Source: Marinobacter koreensis (lineage in GTDB: Bacteria; Pseudomonadota; Gammaproteobacteria; Pseudomonadales; Oleiphilaceae). From it: a stretch of DNA of 64,000 bases. Of the stretch, positions 9,384-20,175 are shown piece after piece. The first letter of the stretch is position 1. Each line of letters begins with the position of its first letter. The stretch lies in assembly GCF_023156285.1 (NCBI RefSeq), contig NZ_JAKZAJ010000001.1:992001-1056000 (forward strand), given 5' to 3'. Both the position numbers and the translations under genes were made by a program. A model generated the notes under the pieces. It saw only the letters and a list, made by a program, of their open reading frames with translations, ran no database searches and was not told the origin of the DNA.

Positions 9384-10790
9384 TCAGTGCCCTTCGGGCA
9401 TTTTTCCGTCGTCGTTGACAGAGATCACTTCGGCATCGATGTCGCCGTGGGCCACCCGGGCAGAAATGCGGTCCCCGGGCGACAGTCCGGAGGCTTCCCG
9501 TACAATACTGCCGTCGGGTGCCCGGACGATGGCGTAACCCCGTCCCAGGGTGGCCAGAGGGCTGACAACGTTGAGGGTCTGGGCCAGGTGTTCCATGGTG
9601 TTTCGGCGATTTGCCAGAAGTGCCTGGATGGCGGCGTTCAATCCGCGTTCGATGGCTGTGACCTTGTCGCCGTTGGCCGCGAGCAGCTTGCGGGGGGACT
9701 GCATGTTCAGACGCTGAGCGAGGTGACTGCTGCGTAGCTCCAGTCGCTCCAGCCGCTGTGTCATGGCCTTGCCGAGCCGGATTTCCAGCTCGTCCATGCG
9801 TTGGGCTTTCTCCTGGAGATCCCGCCGCGGATCCCGGAGACGGGTCCGAAGGTGTTCCAGTTGCACTGAGAAGCGTTTGAGGGCCGCTCTTGCAGCATTG
9901 CCAAGGCGTAGCTCCTGTTCTGCAAGCTGGCGCAACCAGTGCCCGAGGTCCGGGGAAATCTTTTCTGCGGCCGCAGACGGTGTGGGTGCCCGCAAGTCGG
10001 CCACGAAGTCGGCGATGGTGACATCCACTTCGTGCCCGACAGCGCTGACCGTCGGCAGGGTGCAATCGGCAATCGCACGGGCCACCGCTTCCTCGTTGAA
10101 ACACCAGAGATCTTCCAGTGATCCGCCCCCGCGACCAATGATGAGTACGTCGGCAACCCCGTGGGACTGGGCGTTCCGAATGGCCCGGACAATATCCTGG
10201 GTCGCCGCCTGGCCCTGGACCGCCGTTGGGTAGAGTGTGACTGGAATGGCGGGACACCGGCGGGCCAGCACCGTGAGGATGTCATGGATGGCGGCGCCAG
10301 TGGGAGAGGTAACAACTCCGATGTGTCGTGGCATCGCCGGAATTGGCTTCTTTCTGGCGGGGTCGAACAGCCCCTCTCCTTGGAGCTTCCGTTTGAGCGC
10401 CTCGAAGGCCTGCTGCAGCGCCCCCAGGCCAGCAGGTTCGATATGCTCGACAATGATCTGGAAATCGCCCCGGTTTTCGTAGAGCGTCACCTTGCCCCGA
10501 ATGCGGACCTGGTCACCTTCCTTCGGTATGGACCTGACGCGCTGATTGGCGCCCCGGAACATCGCACAACGAACCTGGCATTTCTTGTCCTTGAGCGAAA
10601 AATACCAGTGACCGGAAGATGGCCGGGACAGGCTGGACAGTTCGCCCTCCACCCAGACCTGCATGAAGCTGGATTCCAGAAGGTGCCGGACCTGGTGGTT
10701 GAGTTCGCTGACACTCAGTGCGCGCGCGGCCTGGAGAGTGTGGTTTTCCCCCCGTCCTGGGGGCGGGGAACCGGGAAAGGAAGGCGTCAA
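9384..10790 (-). CDS. xseA: Exodeoxyribonuclease VII large subunit (XseA)
   Basis: XseA is the large subunit of exonuclease VII, which with XseB degrades single-stranded DNA from both ends. The 468-residue protein shows the N-terminal OB-fold ([24 protein letters not shown], about 45-68), the catalytic core with [24 protein letters not shown] and [13 protein letters not shown], a long coiled-coil region (about 290-400), and a C-terminal LGRGYAIV segment. The start is TTG at 10790, with GGAG seven bases upstream; no ATG lies before the conserved domain. It diverges from guaB. XseB is not in the window. Confidence 0.94.
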   Translation of the reverse strand: MTPSFPGSPPPGRGENHTLQAARALSVSELNHQVRHLLESSFMQVWVEGELSSLSRPSSGHWYFSLKDKKCQVRCAMFRGANQRVRSIPKEGDQVRIRGKVTLYENRGDFQIIVEHIEPAGLGALQQAFEALKRKLQGEGLFDPARKKPIPAMPRHIGVVTSPTGAAIHDILTVLARRCPAIPVTLYPTAVQGQAATQDIVRAIRNAQSHGVADVLIIGRGGGSLEDLWCFNEEAVARAIADCTLPTVSAVGHEVDVTIADFVADLRAPTPSAAAEKISPDLGHWLRQLAEQELRLGNAARAALKRFSVQLEHLRTRLRDPRRDLQEKAQRMDELEIRLGKAMTQRLERLELRSSHLAQRLNMQSPRKLLAANGDKVTAIERGLNAAIQALLANRRNTMEHLAQTLNVVSPLATLGRGYAIVRAPDGSIVREASGLSPGDRISARVAHGDIDAEVISVNDDGKMPEGH

Positions 10791-10889
10791 AGCCGAACTC
10801 CGTCGTTGGTTATACGCAATAGCCGAAAAAGAGAGAGTAAAAATATCGAAAATTCAGCAAGATGCAACCGAAGCTTAAAAATGGCGCGG

Positions 10890-10918
10890 TTTACTGTCAC
10901 CGACCACCACTTTATAAT
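10890..10918 (+). promoter_or_regulatory. Sigma-70-type promoter of guaBA
   Basis: TTTACT (10890-10895) and a perfect TATAAT (10913-10918) are 17 bp apart, about 86 bp before the guaB ATG in the xseA-guaB divergent region. Confidence 0.72.
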
Positions 10919-10929
10919 AGATCGATTAA

Positions 10930-12468
<1,539 letters not shown>

Positions 12469-12484
12469 TCAACGTACCTGACTG

Positions 12485-12509
12485 AACGCGGCTCCCATCG
12501 AGCCGCGTT
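12485..12509 (+). terminator. Hairpin between guaB and guaA
   Basis: AACGCGGCTC (12485-12494) and GAGCCGCGTT (12500-12509) form a perfect 10-bp stem with a 5-nt loop, followed by the pyrimidine-rich GTTTCTTCC. It may attenuate transcription or protect the guaB mRNA end; the T-run is too short for a confident full terminator, and guaA needs read-through or its own promoter. Confidence 0.6.
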
Positions 12510-12533
12510 GTTTCTTCCTGATCCGAGGATTTC

Positions 12534-14111
12534 ATGGCCCAGAACATTCACGACCACCGCATCCTGATTCTTGATTTCGGTTCCCAGTACACCCAGCTGA
12601 TTGCCCGGCGTGTCCGGGAGATCGGCGTCTATTGTGAGATCAAGGCGTTCGACATCACCGATGAGGAGCTGGAGGCATTTCGCCCCAAGGGCATTGTGCT
12701 TGCCGGTGGCCCTGAATCCGTCACCCAGCTGGGCGGCCCGCGCGCGCCGGAAGGGTTGTTCGACCGTGGTATTCCGGTACTGGGGATCTGCTACGGTATG
12801 CAGACCATGGCCGAGCAGCTCGGCGGCCGGGTGGCCAGTTCCGACAAGCGTGAGTTTGGCTACGCGCAGGTCAAGGTTCGTGCCAAGGGCCCTCTGCTGA
12901 AGGACATTACGGATCACCTGACGGCCACGGGCGAATCCCTGCTGGATGTCTGGATGAGCCATGGCGACAAAGTGGTCGGGCTGCCCGACGGTTTTGAGCT
13001 CCTGGCCTCTACAGAGAGCGCACCGATTGCGGCGATGCAGGATCTGAGTCGGAACCTGTACGGTGTGCAGTTCCATCCGGAAGTGACTCATACCCTGCAG
13101 GGCAAGCGTATTCTCGAGCACTTCGTGATGGACATCTGCGGGTGCGAGGCGCTCTGGACCCCGGCGAAGATCGTCGACGATGCAGTGAGGCAAATTCGGG
13201 AGCAGATCGGTGACGACAAGGTTCTGCTGGGTCTGTCCGGGGGCGTGGACTCCTCCGTCACCGCCGCGTTGCTCCACAAGGCGATCGGTGATCAGCTGAC
13301 CTGCGTGTTCGTGGATAACGGCCTCCTTCGTCTTCATGAAGGCGACCAGGTGATGGACATGTTTGCCAGCAACATGGGCGTGAAAGTGATCCGTGTGGAT
13401 GCCGAGGATCTGTTCCTGTCCAAGCTCAAGGGCGTTGACGACCCGGAGCAGAAGCGCAAAATCATCGGCAATACGTTTATCGATGTTTTCGACGACGAGG
13501 CGGCGAACATCAAGGACGTCAACTGGCTGGCTCAGGGAACCATCTATCCCGATGTCATCGAGTCGGCTGCCTCCAAGACCGGCAAGGCCCATGTGATCAA
13601 ATCTCACCACAACGTCGGTGGCCTTCCGGAAACCATGAAGATGAAGCTCGTGGAACCGCTGCGGGAGCTGTTCAAGGACGAAGTTCGTCGAATTGGCCTG
13701 GAACTCGGCCTGCCCTACGACATGGTCTACCGCCACCCGTTCCCGGGGCCCGGTCTGGGCGTCCGCATCCTGGGTGAAGTCCGTAAGGAATACGCGGATA
13801 TCCTGCGCCGGGCGGATGCCATCTTCCTGGAGGAATTGCATCGTGCGGATCTCTACCACAAGACCAGCCAGGCCTTTGCCGTGTTCCTGCCGGTAAAATC
13901 GGTAGGGGTAGTGGGTGACCAGCGCCGGTACGAATACGTGGTGGCTCTCCGTGCCGTTGAAACCGTGGATTTCATGACGGCGCGTTGGGCGCATTTGCCG
14001 TACGATCTGCTTGAGAAAGTGTCCAATCGGATCATCAATGAGATCACGGGAGTGTCGCGCGTGACGTACGACATTTCTTCCAAGCCGCCGGCAACCATCG
14101 AGTGGGAATGA
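12534..14111 (+). CDS. guaA: GMP synthase (glutamine-hydrolysing)
   Basis: GuaA aminates XMP to GMP using glutamine and ATP. The 525-residue protein joins a class I glutamine amidotransferase domain (nucleophile motif GICYGMQ near residue 87, HPEVTHT near 180) to an ATP pyrophosphatase domain with the P-loop LSGGVDSS (about 235) and a C-terminal dimerisation domain ending KPPATIEWE. It is complete and normal in composition up to the stop, where an AT-rich segment begins abruptly. The guaA 3' end is a known integration hotspot for genomic islands. Confidence 0.97.
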   Translation: MAQNIHDHRILILDFGSQYTQLIARRVREIGVYCEIKAFDITDEELEAFRPKGIVLAGGPESVTQLGGPRAPEGLFDRGIPVLGICYGMQTMAEQLGGRVASSDKREFGYAQVKVRAKGPLLKDITDHLTATGESLLDVWMSHGDKVVGLPDGFELLASTESAPIAAMQDLSRNLYGVQFHPEVTHTLQGKRILEHFVMDICGCEALWTPAKIVDDAVRQIREQIGDDKVLLGLSGGVDSSVTAALLHKAIGDQLTCVFVDNGLLRLHEGDQVMDMFASNMGVKVIRVDAEDLFLSKLKGVDDPEQKRKIIGNTFIDVFDDEAANIKDVNWLAQGTIYPDVIESAASKTGKAHVIKSHHNVGGLPETMKMKLVEPLRELFKDEVRRIGLELGLPYDMVYRHPFPGPGLGVRILGEVRKEYADILRRADAIFLEELHRADLYHKTSQAFAVFLPVKSVGVVGDQRRYEYVVALRAVETVDFMTARWAHLPYDLLEKVSNRIINEITGVSRVTYDISSKPPATIEWE

Positions 14112-15480
14112 CGACAAATGTATTTTGGGAGAAGGCTTTTTGTGTATTTCCAAAAAGATTGGCTTCTTGTTGTTATTTAGGTTTTAGAGAAATCTATTTG
14201 GGATTTCTAGTAATGGTGAATTTAGAAAATTTTGCCATTTTGAGACTTTTATTTCCTTTTTCGGGGTTTCAGTTAAGCAAGTAGGCTAGGTTTTATAAAA
14301 TGAAGTTTATAATTTTTTGTCCTGATCAATATACTGGTGGGCCGTTTGCTCTGCTTCAGCTTAATGCGGCCTTAAGGGATTCCGGGTTAAATAGTGAGGT
14401 TTTGTTTTATAATATTGGAAGTATAAAGTTCGATGGATTTGATGCGTTTTCGGTAGTTTATTCGAGAGATCCAGAGCTTAATATTAAAGATCTACCTTAT
14501 TCCACATGTAAAAGTTTTAAAAAAACAGATATTCTTATCTTTCCGGAAGTATTGCTGGAAATGTCAACCCAGCTAAAAAGTGTAGGTTGCGATAATAGAG
14601 TCTTTTGGTGGCTCAGCTGGGATAATGCACCGCTCTCCTTGGTAAATAACATAAATCACTACACTAATCTAAAAGATAGTGTTCACATTTTTCAATCTTT
14701 TTATTCTCAAATTGAAGCGGGTCGATTAGGTTTCTCTGGCTCGATGGTAAGTGACTATACAATGTTTAATGAGGAGCATTTGACGGAGCATCACGACAAG
14801 ACTAATGATATATGTTATTTGGCAAGAAAGGCTCCGGGTTGTGAATCGATAATTAAACAGCTGAATAATAAATTCTCAGTTATTGCTATTGAGAATATGT
14901 CCCAGGAAGAGGTTCAGATGACTTTGAGAAAAAGTCGCTTTTTTGTGGACTTTGGTTCTCATCCGGGGAAAGATCGTATACCCCGGGAGGCTGCTCTTTA
15001 CGGTTGTATTCCTTTGGTTAGAAAGGTAGGTGCAGCTAATTATTCAGAGGATGTATTTATTCCTGAATTTCTAAAGTTAGAAAGTCCTCTTTTTTTAAAT
15101 TCAGAGTACTTGTCTGGTTATATAAAAAGCATTGATCTGGAGCGTGATTCCGTTTTAAGTAGGCTTCGGCCATATGTGAGTAGAATAAAGCAGGAGTATG
15201 TTCGGTTCAATCAAGAAGTTAAAGATTTTTTGATGTTAAATTACAACATTTAAGTCAAGGCTGTCATGGGAGTTTACTGTTTGTCTGCCAGATTTTTATG
15301 GTTTGGTGGTTGTTGGGCCTTGGTAAAACGTACAATGCTAAACGAAAAAAACGATCCTTGTAGAATAGAAAAAGAAGAAATTTCTTCCCTTGAAGATGAG
15401 CGGTGGATGATGCGAGCACTAGAGCTTGCCCAGCAGGCTTGGTGTAAAGGCGAAATCCCTGTTGGTGCTATCGTTGTTCT
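14112..15480. other. AT-rich segment of foreign character between guaA and tadA
   Basis: Base composition changes sharply at the guaA stop codon to AT-rich and stays so through the glycosyltransferase-like gene and into the first part of tadA, where GC-rich sequence resumes gradually around 15480-15540. The flanking genes normally sit next to each other. The first 188 bases hold no supported gene, only a small hairpin (AGAAATC/GATTTCT, 14188-14208). No integrase, transposase or repeated guaA 3' end was found, so transfer by recombination is inferred from composition only. Confidence 0.65.
14300..15253 (+). CDS. Glycosyltransferase-like protein
   Basis: This 317-residue protein has no signal peptide. 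Its N-terminus (MKFIIFCPDQYTGGPFALLQ) resembles the first Rossmann strand of GT-B enzymes, and FVDFGSHPGKDRIPREAALY (about residues 214-233) followed by GCIPLVRKVGAA resembles the nucleotide-sugar-binding C-terminal half of GT4-type transferases, with a glutamate in the EX7E region. The exact family, donor and acceptor are unknown. Codon use is far more AT-rich than in every neighbour, which suggests recent transfer, perhaps from a surface-polysaccharide locus. No ribosome-binding site is strong. Confidence 0.7.
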   Translation: MKFIIFCPDQYTGGPFALLQLNAALRDSGLNSEVLFYNIGSIKFDGFDAFSVVYSRDPELNIKDLPYSTCKSFKKTDILIFPEVLLEMSTQLKSVGCDNRVFWWLSWDNAPLSLVNNINHYTNLKDSVHIFQSFYSQIEAGRLGFSGSMVSDYTMFNEEHLTEHHDKTNDICYLARKAPGCESIIKQLNNKFSVIAIENMSQEEVQMTLRKSRFFVDFGSHPGKDRIPREAALYGCIPLVRKVGAANYSEDVFIPEFLKLESPLFLNSEYLSGYIKSIDLERDSVLSRLRPYVSRIKQEYVRFNQEVKDFLMLNYNI

Positions 15481-15877
15481 TGATGGCCGTGAAATAGGAG
15501 CGGGCTACAATGCCCCGATCAGTGGCTGCGATCCGACCGCTCATGCCGAGATCCGGGCGTTGCGGGATGCCGCGGCACGGGTCGGAAATTACCGCCTTGC
15601 CGGGGCGACGCTGTATGTGACGCTGGAGCCCTGTACGATGTGCGTAGGCGCCATTGTTCATGGCCGGATCAGCCGGTTGGTCTATGGTGCCGTCGAACCC
15701 AAGGCCGGCGCCGTCGAGTCGGCCCGCCGCACGCTCGAGGAACCCCACCTCAACTGGTCGGTGGTGGCCACGGGCGGCGTGCTTGGCGAGCGCTGCGGTA
15801 ACATGATCAGCGATTTTTTCAGTCGACGTCGCGAAGCTATCCGGCGCAGACGCAAGTCATCTTCAGGGAAGGAGTAA
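15335..15877 (+). CDS. tadA: tRNA-specific adenosine deaminase (TadA)
   Basis: TadA converts the wobble adenosine of tRNA-Arg(ACG) to inosine. The protein is about 180 residues with the zinc/catalytic motifs TAHAE and PCTMC of the cytidine/deoxycytidylate deaminase fold. ATG 15335 is preferred over the open frame reaching back to 15266, because the extra residues are not family-like and contain a hydrophobic run; no clear Shine-Dalgarno sequence is seen at either. The first 50 codons are AT-rich like the segment upstream, while the rest matches the chromosome. galE follows nine bases downstream. Confidence 0.9.
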   Translation: MLNEKNDPCRIEKEEISSLEDERWMMRALELAQQAWCKGEIPVGAIVVLDGREIGAGYNAPISGCDPTAHAEIRALRDAAARVGNYRLAGATLYVTLEPCTMCVGAIVHGRISRLVYGAVEPKAGAVESARRTLEEPHLNWSVVATGGVLGERCGNMISDFFSRRREAIRRRRKSSSGKE

Positions 15878-15885
15878 TCGGTACC

Positions 15886-16881
15886 ATGAAAGTCCTTGTT
15901 ACAGGTGGAGCCGGCTATATCGGCAGTCATGTGGTTCGCCAACTGGATCAGGCGGGCCACGATATTGTGGTGTTTGATAATCTCTCGACAGGTTACCGTT
16001 GGGCGGTCACGGCCGGCGATCTGGTCGAGGGAGACCTGGCGGATGAGGGCGCCATCGAAGCACTCTTCTCGGCCCACGATTTTGACGCCGTCCTGCACTT
16101 TGCGGCCCATATCGTGGTGCCGGAATCGGTATCCAACCCCCTGAAGTATTACAGCAACAACACCCGGAACACCCTGAACCTGCTGAAGGCCGTGGAAAAG
16201 CACCGGGTTCCCTACATGGTGTTTTCGTCCACTGCCGCGGTTTACGGGATGCCCGATCAACAGGTGCTGACCGAAGATCTTCCGCTGGCGCCGATCAACC
16301 CCTACGGCGCGTCCAAGATGATGAGTGAGCGGATGATCATGGATCTGTCCGCCGCCTCATCGCTGAAACACGTGATTCTCCGGTATTTCAATGTTGCCGG
16401 CGCCAATCCTGACGGTTTGCTGGGGCAGGCCACACCGGACGCCACCCACCTCATTAAAGTAGCCTGTGAATGCGTCACCGGGCAGAGAGAGGGGATGAGT
16501 GTGTTCGGGACCGACTACGACACCCGGGATGGCACCTGCGTCCGCGACTACATCCATGTGGAAGACCTGGCGAAGGCGCACGTGATGGCGCTCGACTACA
16601 TGGCCGGCGGTGGCGACTCTAAAGTGCTCAACTGCGGCTACGGCCGGGGTTTTACCGTCCGTGAGGTGATTGATGTCGTCAAGCGGCTCTCGGGCAAGGA
16701 TTTTCCGGTCACGGAAACGGGCCGGCGGGCAGGGGATCCCGAGGCGTTGATGGCGGACAACACCCGCATTCGTGAGGTACTTGGCTGGGTGCCGGATTAC
16801 GACGACCTGGAGACGATTGTTCGCACCGCACTGGACTGGGAAGCCGTCTGGCTGAAGAAAAAGGCCGCCGGCTCTGACTGA
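15886..16881 (+). CDS. galE: UDP-glucose 4-epimerase
   Basis: This 331-residue extended short-chain dehydrogenase has the NAD-binding GGAGYIGS near the N-terminus, the TAAVYG strand and the active-site Tyr-Lys pair in NPYGASK (about residues 143-149). Sequence features such as GTCVRDYIHVEDL fit GalE, which interconverts UDP-glucose and UDP-galactose. It lies directly before ugd, so the pair supplies UDP-sugars for envelope polysaccharide. Specificity for N-acetylated substrates cannot be excluded. Confidence 0.9.
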   Translation: MKVLVTGGAGYIGSHVVRQLDQAGHDIVVFDNLSTGYRWAVTAGDLVEGDLADEGAIEALFSAHDFDAVLHFAAHIVVPESVSNPLKYYSNNTRNTLNLLKAVEKHRVPYMVFSSTAAVYGMPDQQVLTEDLPLAPINPYGASKMMSERMIMDLSAASSLKHVILRYFNVAGANPDGLLGQATPDATHLIKVACECVTGQREGMSVFGTDYDTRDGTCVRDYIHVEDLAKAHVMALDYMAGGGDSKVLNCGYGRGFTVREVIDVVKRLSGKDFPVTETGRRAGDPEALMADNTRIREVLGWVPDYDDLETIVRTALDWEAVWLKKKAAGSD

Positions 16882-16924
16882 GCTTCAATCATTGTTCATT
16901 TAATGGATAGAAGGATAGCAATCC

Positions 16925-18271
16925 ATGAAAATCACGATTTTTGGGACTGGGTATGTGGGACTGGTCACCGGGGCGTGCCTGGCGGACGTAGGTCACGATG
17001 TGCTCTGTATGGACGTGGACCAGAACAAGATTGAAAAGCTCAGGAACGGACACATCCCCATCTACGAGCCGGGGCTTGAGAATATCGTCCAGCACACGGT
17101 TGACGCGGGGCGTTTGGCGTTTACAACCAATACTGAAGAAGCAGTCAAACACTCTGCGTTGCAGTTCATCGCGGTAGGCACGCCTCCGGATGAAGACGGC
17201 TCCGCCGATCTCCAGTATGTGCTGGCGGTGGCTAAGTCCATTGGTCAGTACATGGAGGAATACAAGGTCATTGTCGACAAGTCCACGGTGCCGGTCGGTA
17301 CCGGCGACAAGGTCAAGGCTGCCGTGCAGGCACAACTCGATCACCGGAATCTGGAGCTCGACTTTGATGTCGTTTCCAACCCCGAGTTTCTGAAAGAAGG
17401 CGCGGCCATCAACGACTTCATGAAGCCCGACCGGATCGTTGTTGGTACCGACAGCGAGAAGGCGGCGGATGTCCTGAGGGAAGTCTATTATCCGTTCAAC
17501 CGTAACCACGACCGGATGATCTTCATGGACATCCGCTCGGCGGAGCTGACCAAGTACGCGGCCAATTCCCTGCTGGCCACCAAGATCAGTTTCATGAACG
17601 AGATTGCCAACCTGGCGGAGCGACTGGGCGCCGACATCGAGGCCGTCCGTCGGGGCATTGGCTCCGATCCGCGTATTGGCTACCACTTCATCTACCCCGG
17701 CTGTGGTTACGGTGGCTCCTGCTTCCCCAAAGACGTTCAGGCCCTGGCCCGTACGGCCCGGGACTGCGATTACGAGGCCCGGCTGCTGAACGCGGTCGAA
17801 GCCGTCAACTACGCCCAGAAACACGTGCTGTTCGACAAGGTGAGCCACTATTTCGAGGGCAAACTGGAGGGCAAGGTTGTGGCACTGTGGGGGCTGGCGT
17901 TCAAGCCCAACACCGATGACATGCGCGAAGCGTCTTCCCGTACCCTGATGGAAGATCTCTGGAAGGCCGGCGCCTCGGTCCAGGCCTTTGATCCGGAAGC
18001 CATGGAGGAAACCCAGCGAATCTACGGTGATCAGGCCGGCCTCACCCTGTGTGGCACCAAGGAGCAGGCCCTGAAAGGCGCCGATGTGTTGGTGATCTGC
18101 ACCGAGTGGAAAGAGTTCCGTTCTCCGGATTTCGCGGCCGTGTCTGCCGCCCTGAAAGAGCCGGTGGTTTTCGATGGCCGCAACCTGTACGAACCCGAGA
18201 TGCTCGAACGCCATGGCCTGATCTACTATGCCATCGGCCGGGGTCGCAACCAGTTTCATTCCGCGGGCTGA
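16925..18271 (+). CDS. ugd: UDP-glucose 6-dehydrogenase
   Basis: Ugd oxidises UDP-glucose to UDP-glucuronate in two NAD-dependent steps. The 448-residue protein starts with the Rossmann motif GTGYVG and carries the catalytic-cysteine motif [10 protein letters not shown] (about residues 259-268) and the C-terminal UDP-binding region [15 protein letters not shown]. Product UDP-glucuronate would be a substrate for the epimerase at 39.3-40.3 kb, and substrate would come from GalU at 46.8-47.7 kb. The HIT gene starts immediately after the stop. Confidence 0.96.
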   Translation: MKITIFGTGYVGLVTGACLADVGHDVLCMDVDQNKIEKLRNGHIPIYEPGLENIVQHTVDAGRLAFTTNTEEAVKHSALQFIAVGTPPDEDGSADLQYVLAVAKSIGQYMEEYKVIVDKSTVPVGTGDKVKAAVQAQLDHRNLELDFDVVSNPEFLKEGAAINDFMKPDRIVVGTDSEKAADVLREVYYPFNRNHDRMIFMDIRSAELTKYAANSLLATKISFMNEIANLAERLGADIEAVRRGIGSDPRIGYHFIYPGCGYGGSCFPKDVQALARTARDCDYEARLLNAVEAVNYAQKHVLFDKVSHYFEGKLEGKVVALWGLAFKPNTDDMREASSRTLMEDLWKAGASVQAFDPEAMEETQRIYGDQAGLTLCGTKEQALKGADVLVICTEWKEFRSPDFAAVSAALKEPVVFDGRNLYEPEMLERHGLIYYAIGRGRNQFHSAG

Positions 18272-18694
18272 ATGATGGAGGAAGGATTCGTCATTCATGA
18301 ACGGCTGGCCGCGGATACGATACTCCTCGGCCGCAGCCGTCTGTGCGAGGTCCGGTTGATGAATGAATCGACCTGGCCCTGGGTCCTTCTGGTGCCCGTG
18401 TTCCCGGGCATTCGCGAGATCTATGAGTTGTCCGAGGACCAGCAGCTTCGTTTGATGGTGGAATCGTCACGGCTCAGCCGCGGCATGATGGAGGCATTTT
18501 CCGGCGACAAAATGAATGTCGCCTCCCTCGGCAACATGGTGCCTCAGCTTCACATTCATCACATCGTCCGCTACAGCTCGGACCCTGCCTGGCCAGGGCC
18601 CGTCTGGGGAACCCGGTCGCCGACACCTTACACTCCTGATGAGCTCGACCAGTGTCGGTCCAGGCTTTCTCCTATCCTTAAGGCGCTTGCATAA
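18272..18694 (+). CDS. HIT-domain protein
   Basis: This 140-residue protein ends its conserved core with PQLHIHHIVRYSSDPAWPGPVWG, the histidine-triad region of a proteobacterial HIT subfamily; the classical HxHxH reads HIHH here. HIT proteins hydrolyse or transfer nucleoside phosphate conjugates; the substrate here is unknown. The first ATG follows the ugd stop without a gap, indicating translational coupling. The stop codon lies inside a terminator hairpin. Confidence 0.86.
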   Translation: MMEEGFVIHERLAADTILLGRSRLCEVRLMNESTWPWVLLVPVFPGIREIYELSEDQQLRLMVESSRLSRGMMEAFSGDKMNVASLGNMVPQLHIHHIVRYSSDPAWPGPVWGTRSPTPYTPDELDQCRSRLSPILKALA

Positions 18695-18718
18695 ATCCGT
18701 CCTTTTGGGCGGATTTAT
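18691..18718 (+). terminator. Intrinsic terminator after the galE-ugd-HIT unit
   Basis: ATAAATCCGTCC (18691-18702) pairs with GGGCGGATTTAT (18707-18718), with one G-T wobble and a TTTT loop. It begins inside the HIT stop codon. Confidence 0.8.
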
Positions 18719-18794
18719 CCTTGTAGGCCAAAAAAACATGAACGTCAGTTCAGCAAATTGAACCTTCAACGAATTCAGTACGATAACTCTCGAG

Positions 18795-18810
18795 TGTGAC
18801 GTACGTCACA
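18795..18810 (+). promoter_or_regulatory. Perfect CRP/Vfr-type operator palindrome
   Basis: TGTGACGTACGTCACA matches the CRP consensus TGTGA-N6-TCACA exactly and is fully self-complementary over 16 bp. It lies 29 bp before the start of the PilZ-like gene. Binding by a CRP/Vfr protein is inferred; the regulator gene is not in the window. Confidence 0.65.
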
Positions 18811-18839
18811 AAAAACACGCTAACAAGAAGAGTGATCGT

Positions 18840-19361
18840 ATGAACTCAAAAGTGAGGGTAGAGGCCTTTTCCGAGAACCTGTCCAAAGTGCCTGAGGGAA
18901 CGGTAATTCCGGAATCCGATCATGGGCTGGTGCGTTACCGGTATTTTGCCCTGGGAATGCTCGGAGCAACCGTTCGGAACGAAGACGGCGGCGATGCCCT
19001 CTGTCAGGGGGAGGTCCTGGACTTCGACCGTGACGGTGCGGCGCTGGTCATTCCGGATTCCGCGGTGGGTGTGGACGATCGAATCCGGGTTTGCGTGGAA
19101 CCGCTGGACGAATCCGGGGAGGGCAAGACGATTGATTCGCTGAACGCCGTACTGGCAAGAGTGTGTTATGTCACCAGCCTGGAGAAGGCTTTCCGGGTTG
19201 GAATTGAGTTCCTTTACCCCCGTCAACCGGAAAGCGCCTGGAGCCTGTTGGGTAAGGCCAGGGCGATTGAAACCTTGCTGGCGGATATGGAATCCGGTCT
19301 GATTGCCAGGCGAGGGGCGCCGGAAAATTACGCCACCGGAGGTCGCATCCGGTTCGACTGA
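18840..19361 (+). CDS. PilZ-like protein (tentative)
   Basis: This 173-residue soluble protein has no signal peptide. The central part (about residues 55-125) follows a PilZ-like pattern: an arginine-containing N-terminal stretch (RYRYF), a strand pair around EVLDFDRDGAALVI, and FRVGIEFLYP. The canonical RxxxR and D/NxSxxG motifs are not clean, so c-di-GMP binding is uncertain. It appears to be a single-gene unit between a terminator and the convergent repressor gene, with a perfect CRP-type site just upstream. It could instead be a lineage-specific protein that only resembles PilZ. Confidence 0.6.
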   Translation: MNSKVRVEAFSENLSKVPEGTVIPESDHGLVRYRYFALGMLGATVRNEDGGDALCQGEVLDFDRDGAALVIPDSAVGVDDRIRVCVEPLDESGEGKTIDSLNAVLARVCYVTSLEKAFRVGIEFLYPRQPESAWSLLGKARAIETLLADMESGLIARRGAPENYATGGRIRFD

Positions 19362-19386
19362 ACCCTCTCGTCTGTCCGGCCCCGGT

Positions 19387-20001
19387 TTACGCCCGGGCAG
19401 CGAGGGCCTGTGAGCCCACCAGAATCATTCTGAGTTCGGTCTTGAGCTTGGCCTTGAGCTCTTCCCGTTCCCGGGTGGTAGCGTCGAGCGCTTCGGCGCC
19501 CTGGTTGAACACCAGGGTGACCATGGCTTCGGCGACGACCCTTGCATCCGATAGCGGCTTGTTCTGTTCGTCGGCGAATCGTCGCAGGTCGTCGGCAAGT
19601 TCAGTAACAAAGTGATCGATCTCTGCCTTGACCGCCGTCCGGAACGGTTTTGACACGCCGGTCCGTTCCCTGAGCATCAGCCGGAAAAGGTTCGCGTTGT
19701 TGCCCAGGTATTCCATGAAGGTATCCACCGAGGTCGAGATGGCGCTGCCATCCCGGGCAATGCGTTTTCTCGCCTGGCGCATCAGTTGGCGCAGGGCCAC
19801 GCCCCCCTCATCGACCAGGGCCAGGCCCAGTTCATCCAGTTCTGCAAAATGTCGGTAGAACGACGTGGGGGCAATGCCCGCCTCTCGGGCCACTTCCCTC
19901 AGGCTCAGGCTGCCGAAACCCCGATCGGCACTGAGTTGGGCCAGTGCGGCGTCCATCAGCGCCCGTCGTGTTCGCAGTTTCTGTTCTGCTCTGGTTGACA
20001 A
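19387..20001 (-). CDS. fabR: TetR-family repressor, FabR/DesT type
   Basis: This 204-residue protein aligns by eye with E. coli FabR: a TetR HTH with [20 protein letters not shown], then [27 protein letters not shown]. FabR/DesT senses acyl-CoA saturation and represses unsaturated fatty acid genes. The start is TTG at 20001, because [13 protein letters not shown] then begins where FabR begins (RAQQKEKTRR) and CGGAG lies seven bases upstream; the frame is open further up. No desaturase or fabAB gene is adjacent, so the targets are elsewhere. Confidence 0.8.
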   Translation of the reverse strand: MSTRAEQKLRTRRALMDAALAQLSADRGFGSLSLREVAREAGIAPTSFYRHFAELDELGLALVDEGGVALRQLMRQARKRIARDGSAISTSVDTFMEYLGNNANLFRLMLRERTGVSKPFRTAVKAEIDHFVTELADDLRRFADEQNKPLSDARVVAEAMVTLVFNQGAEALDATTREREELKAKLKTELRMILVGSQALAARA

Positions 20002-20175
20002 AGTCCGGCTCCGTATACTGCTGAAAGCCCGCATTCTAGCCCCCCGCCAGGACAGAGTCACCCGAACGCGGGAAATGCGAGGAAACACGCCTGATTTTCA
20101 AGGCCATTGTGTTTATAATGGGCGGCTTTTCGAACACGCATCTTATTGCACATTTCAGAAACTACGGGAACCGGT

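Noticed and set aside
9394..9412. A GCCC-TTCG-GGGC hairpin with T-run on the plus strand near the xseA 3' end
   Set aside because: It lies inside xseA coding sequence, and no plus-strand gene reads toward it.
14102..14284. A 60-codon frame overlapping the guaA stop
   Set aside because: No ribosome-binding site and no recognisable motif; it begins within guaA and is probably chance coding in AT-rich sequence.
14080..15335. A repeated guaA 3' end marking an integrated element
   Set aside because: The last bases of guaA were looked for at the right side of the AT-rich segment and no copy was found; no integrase gene is present.
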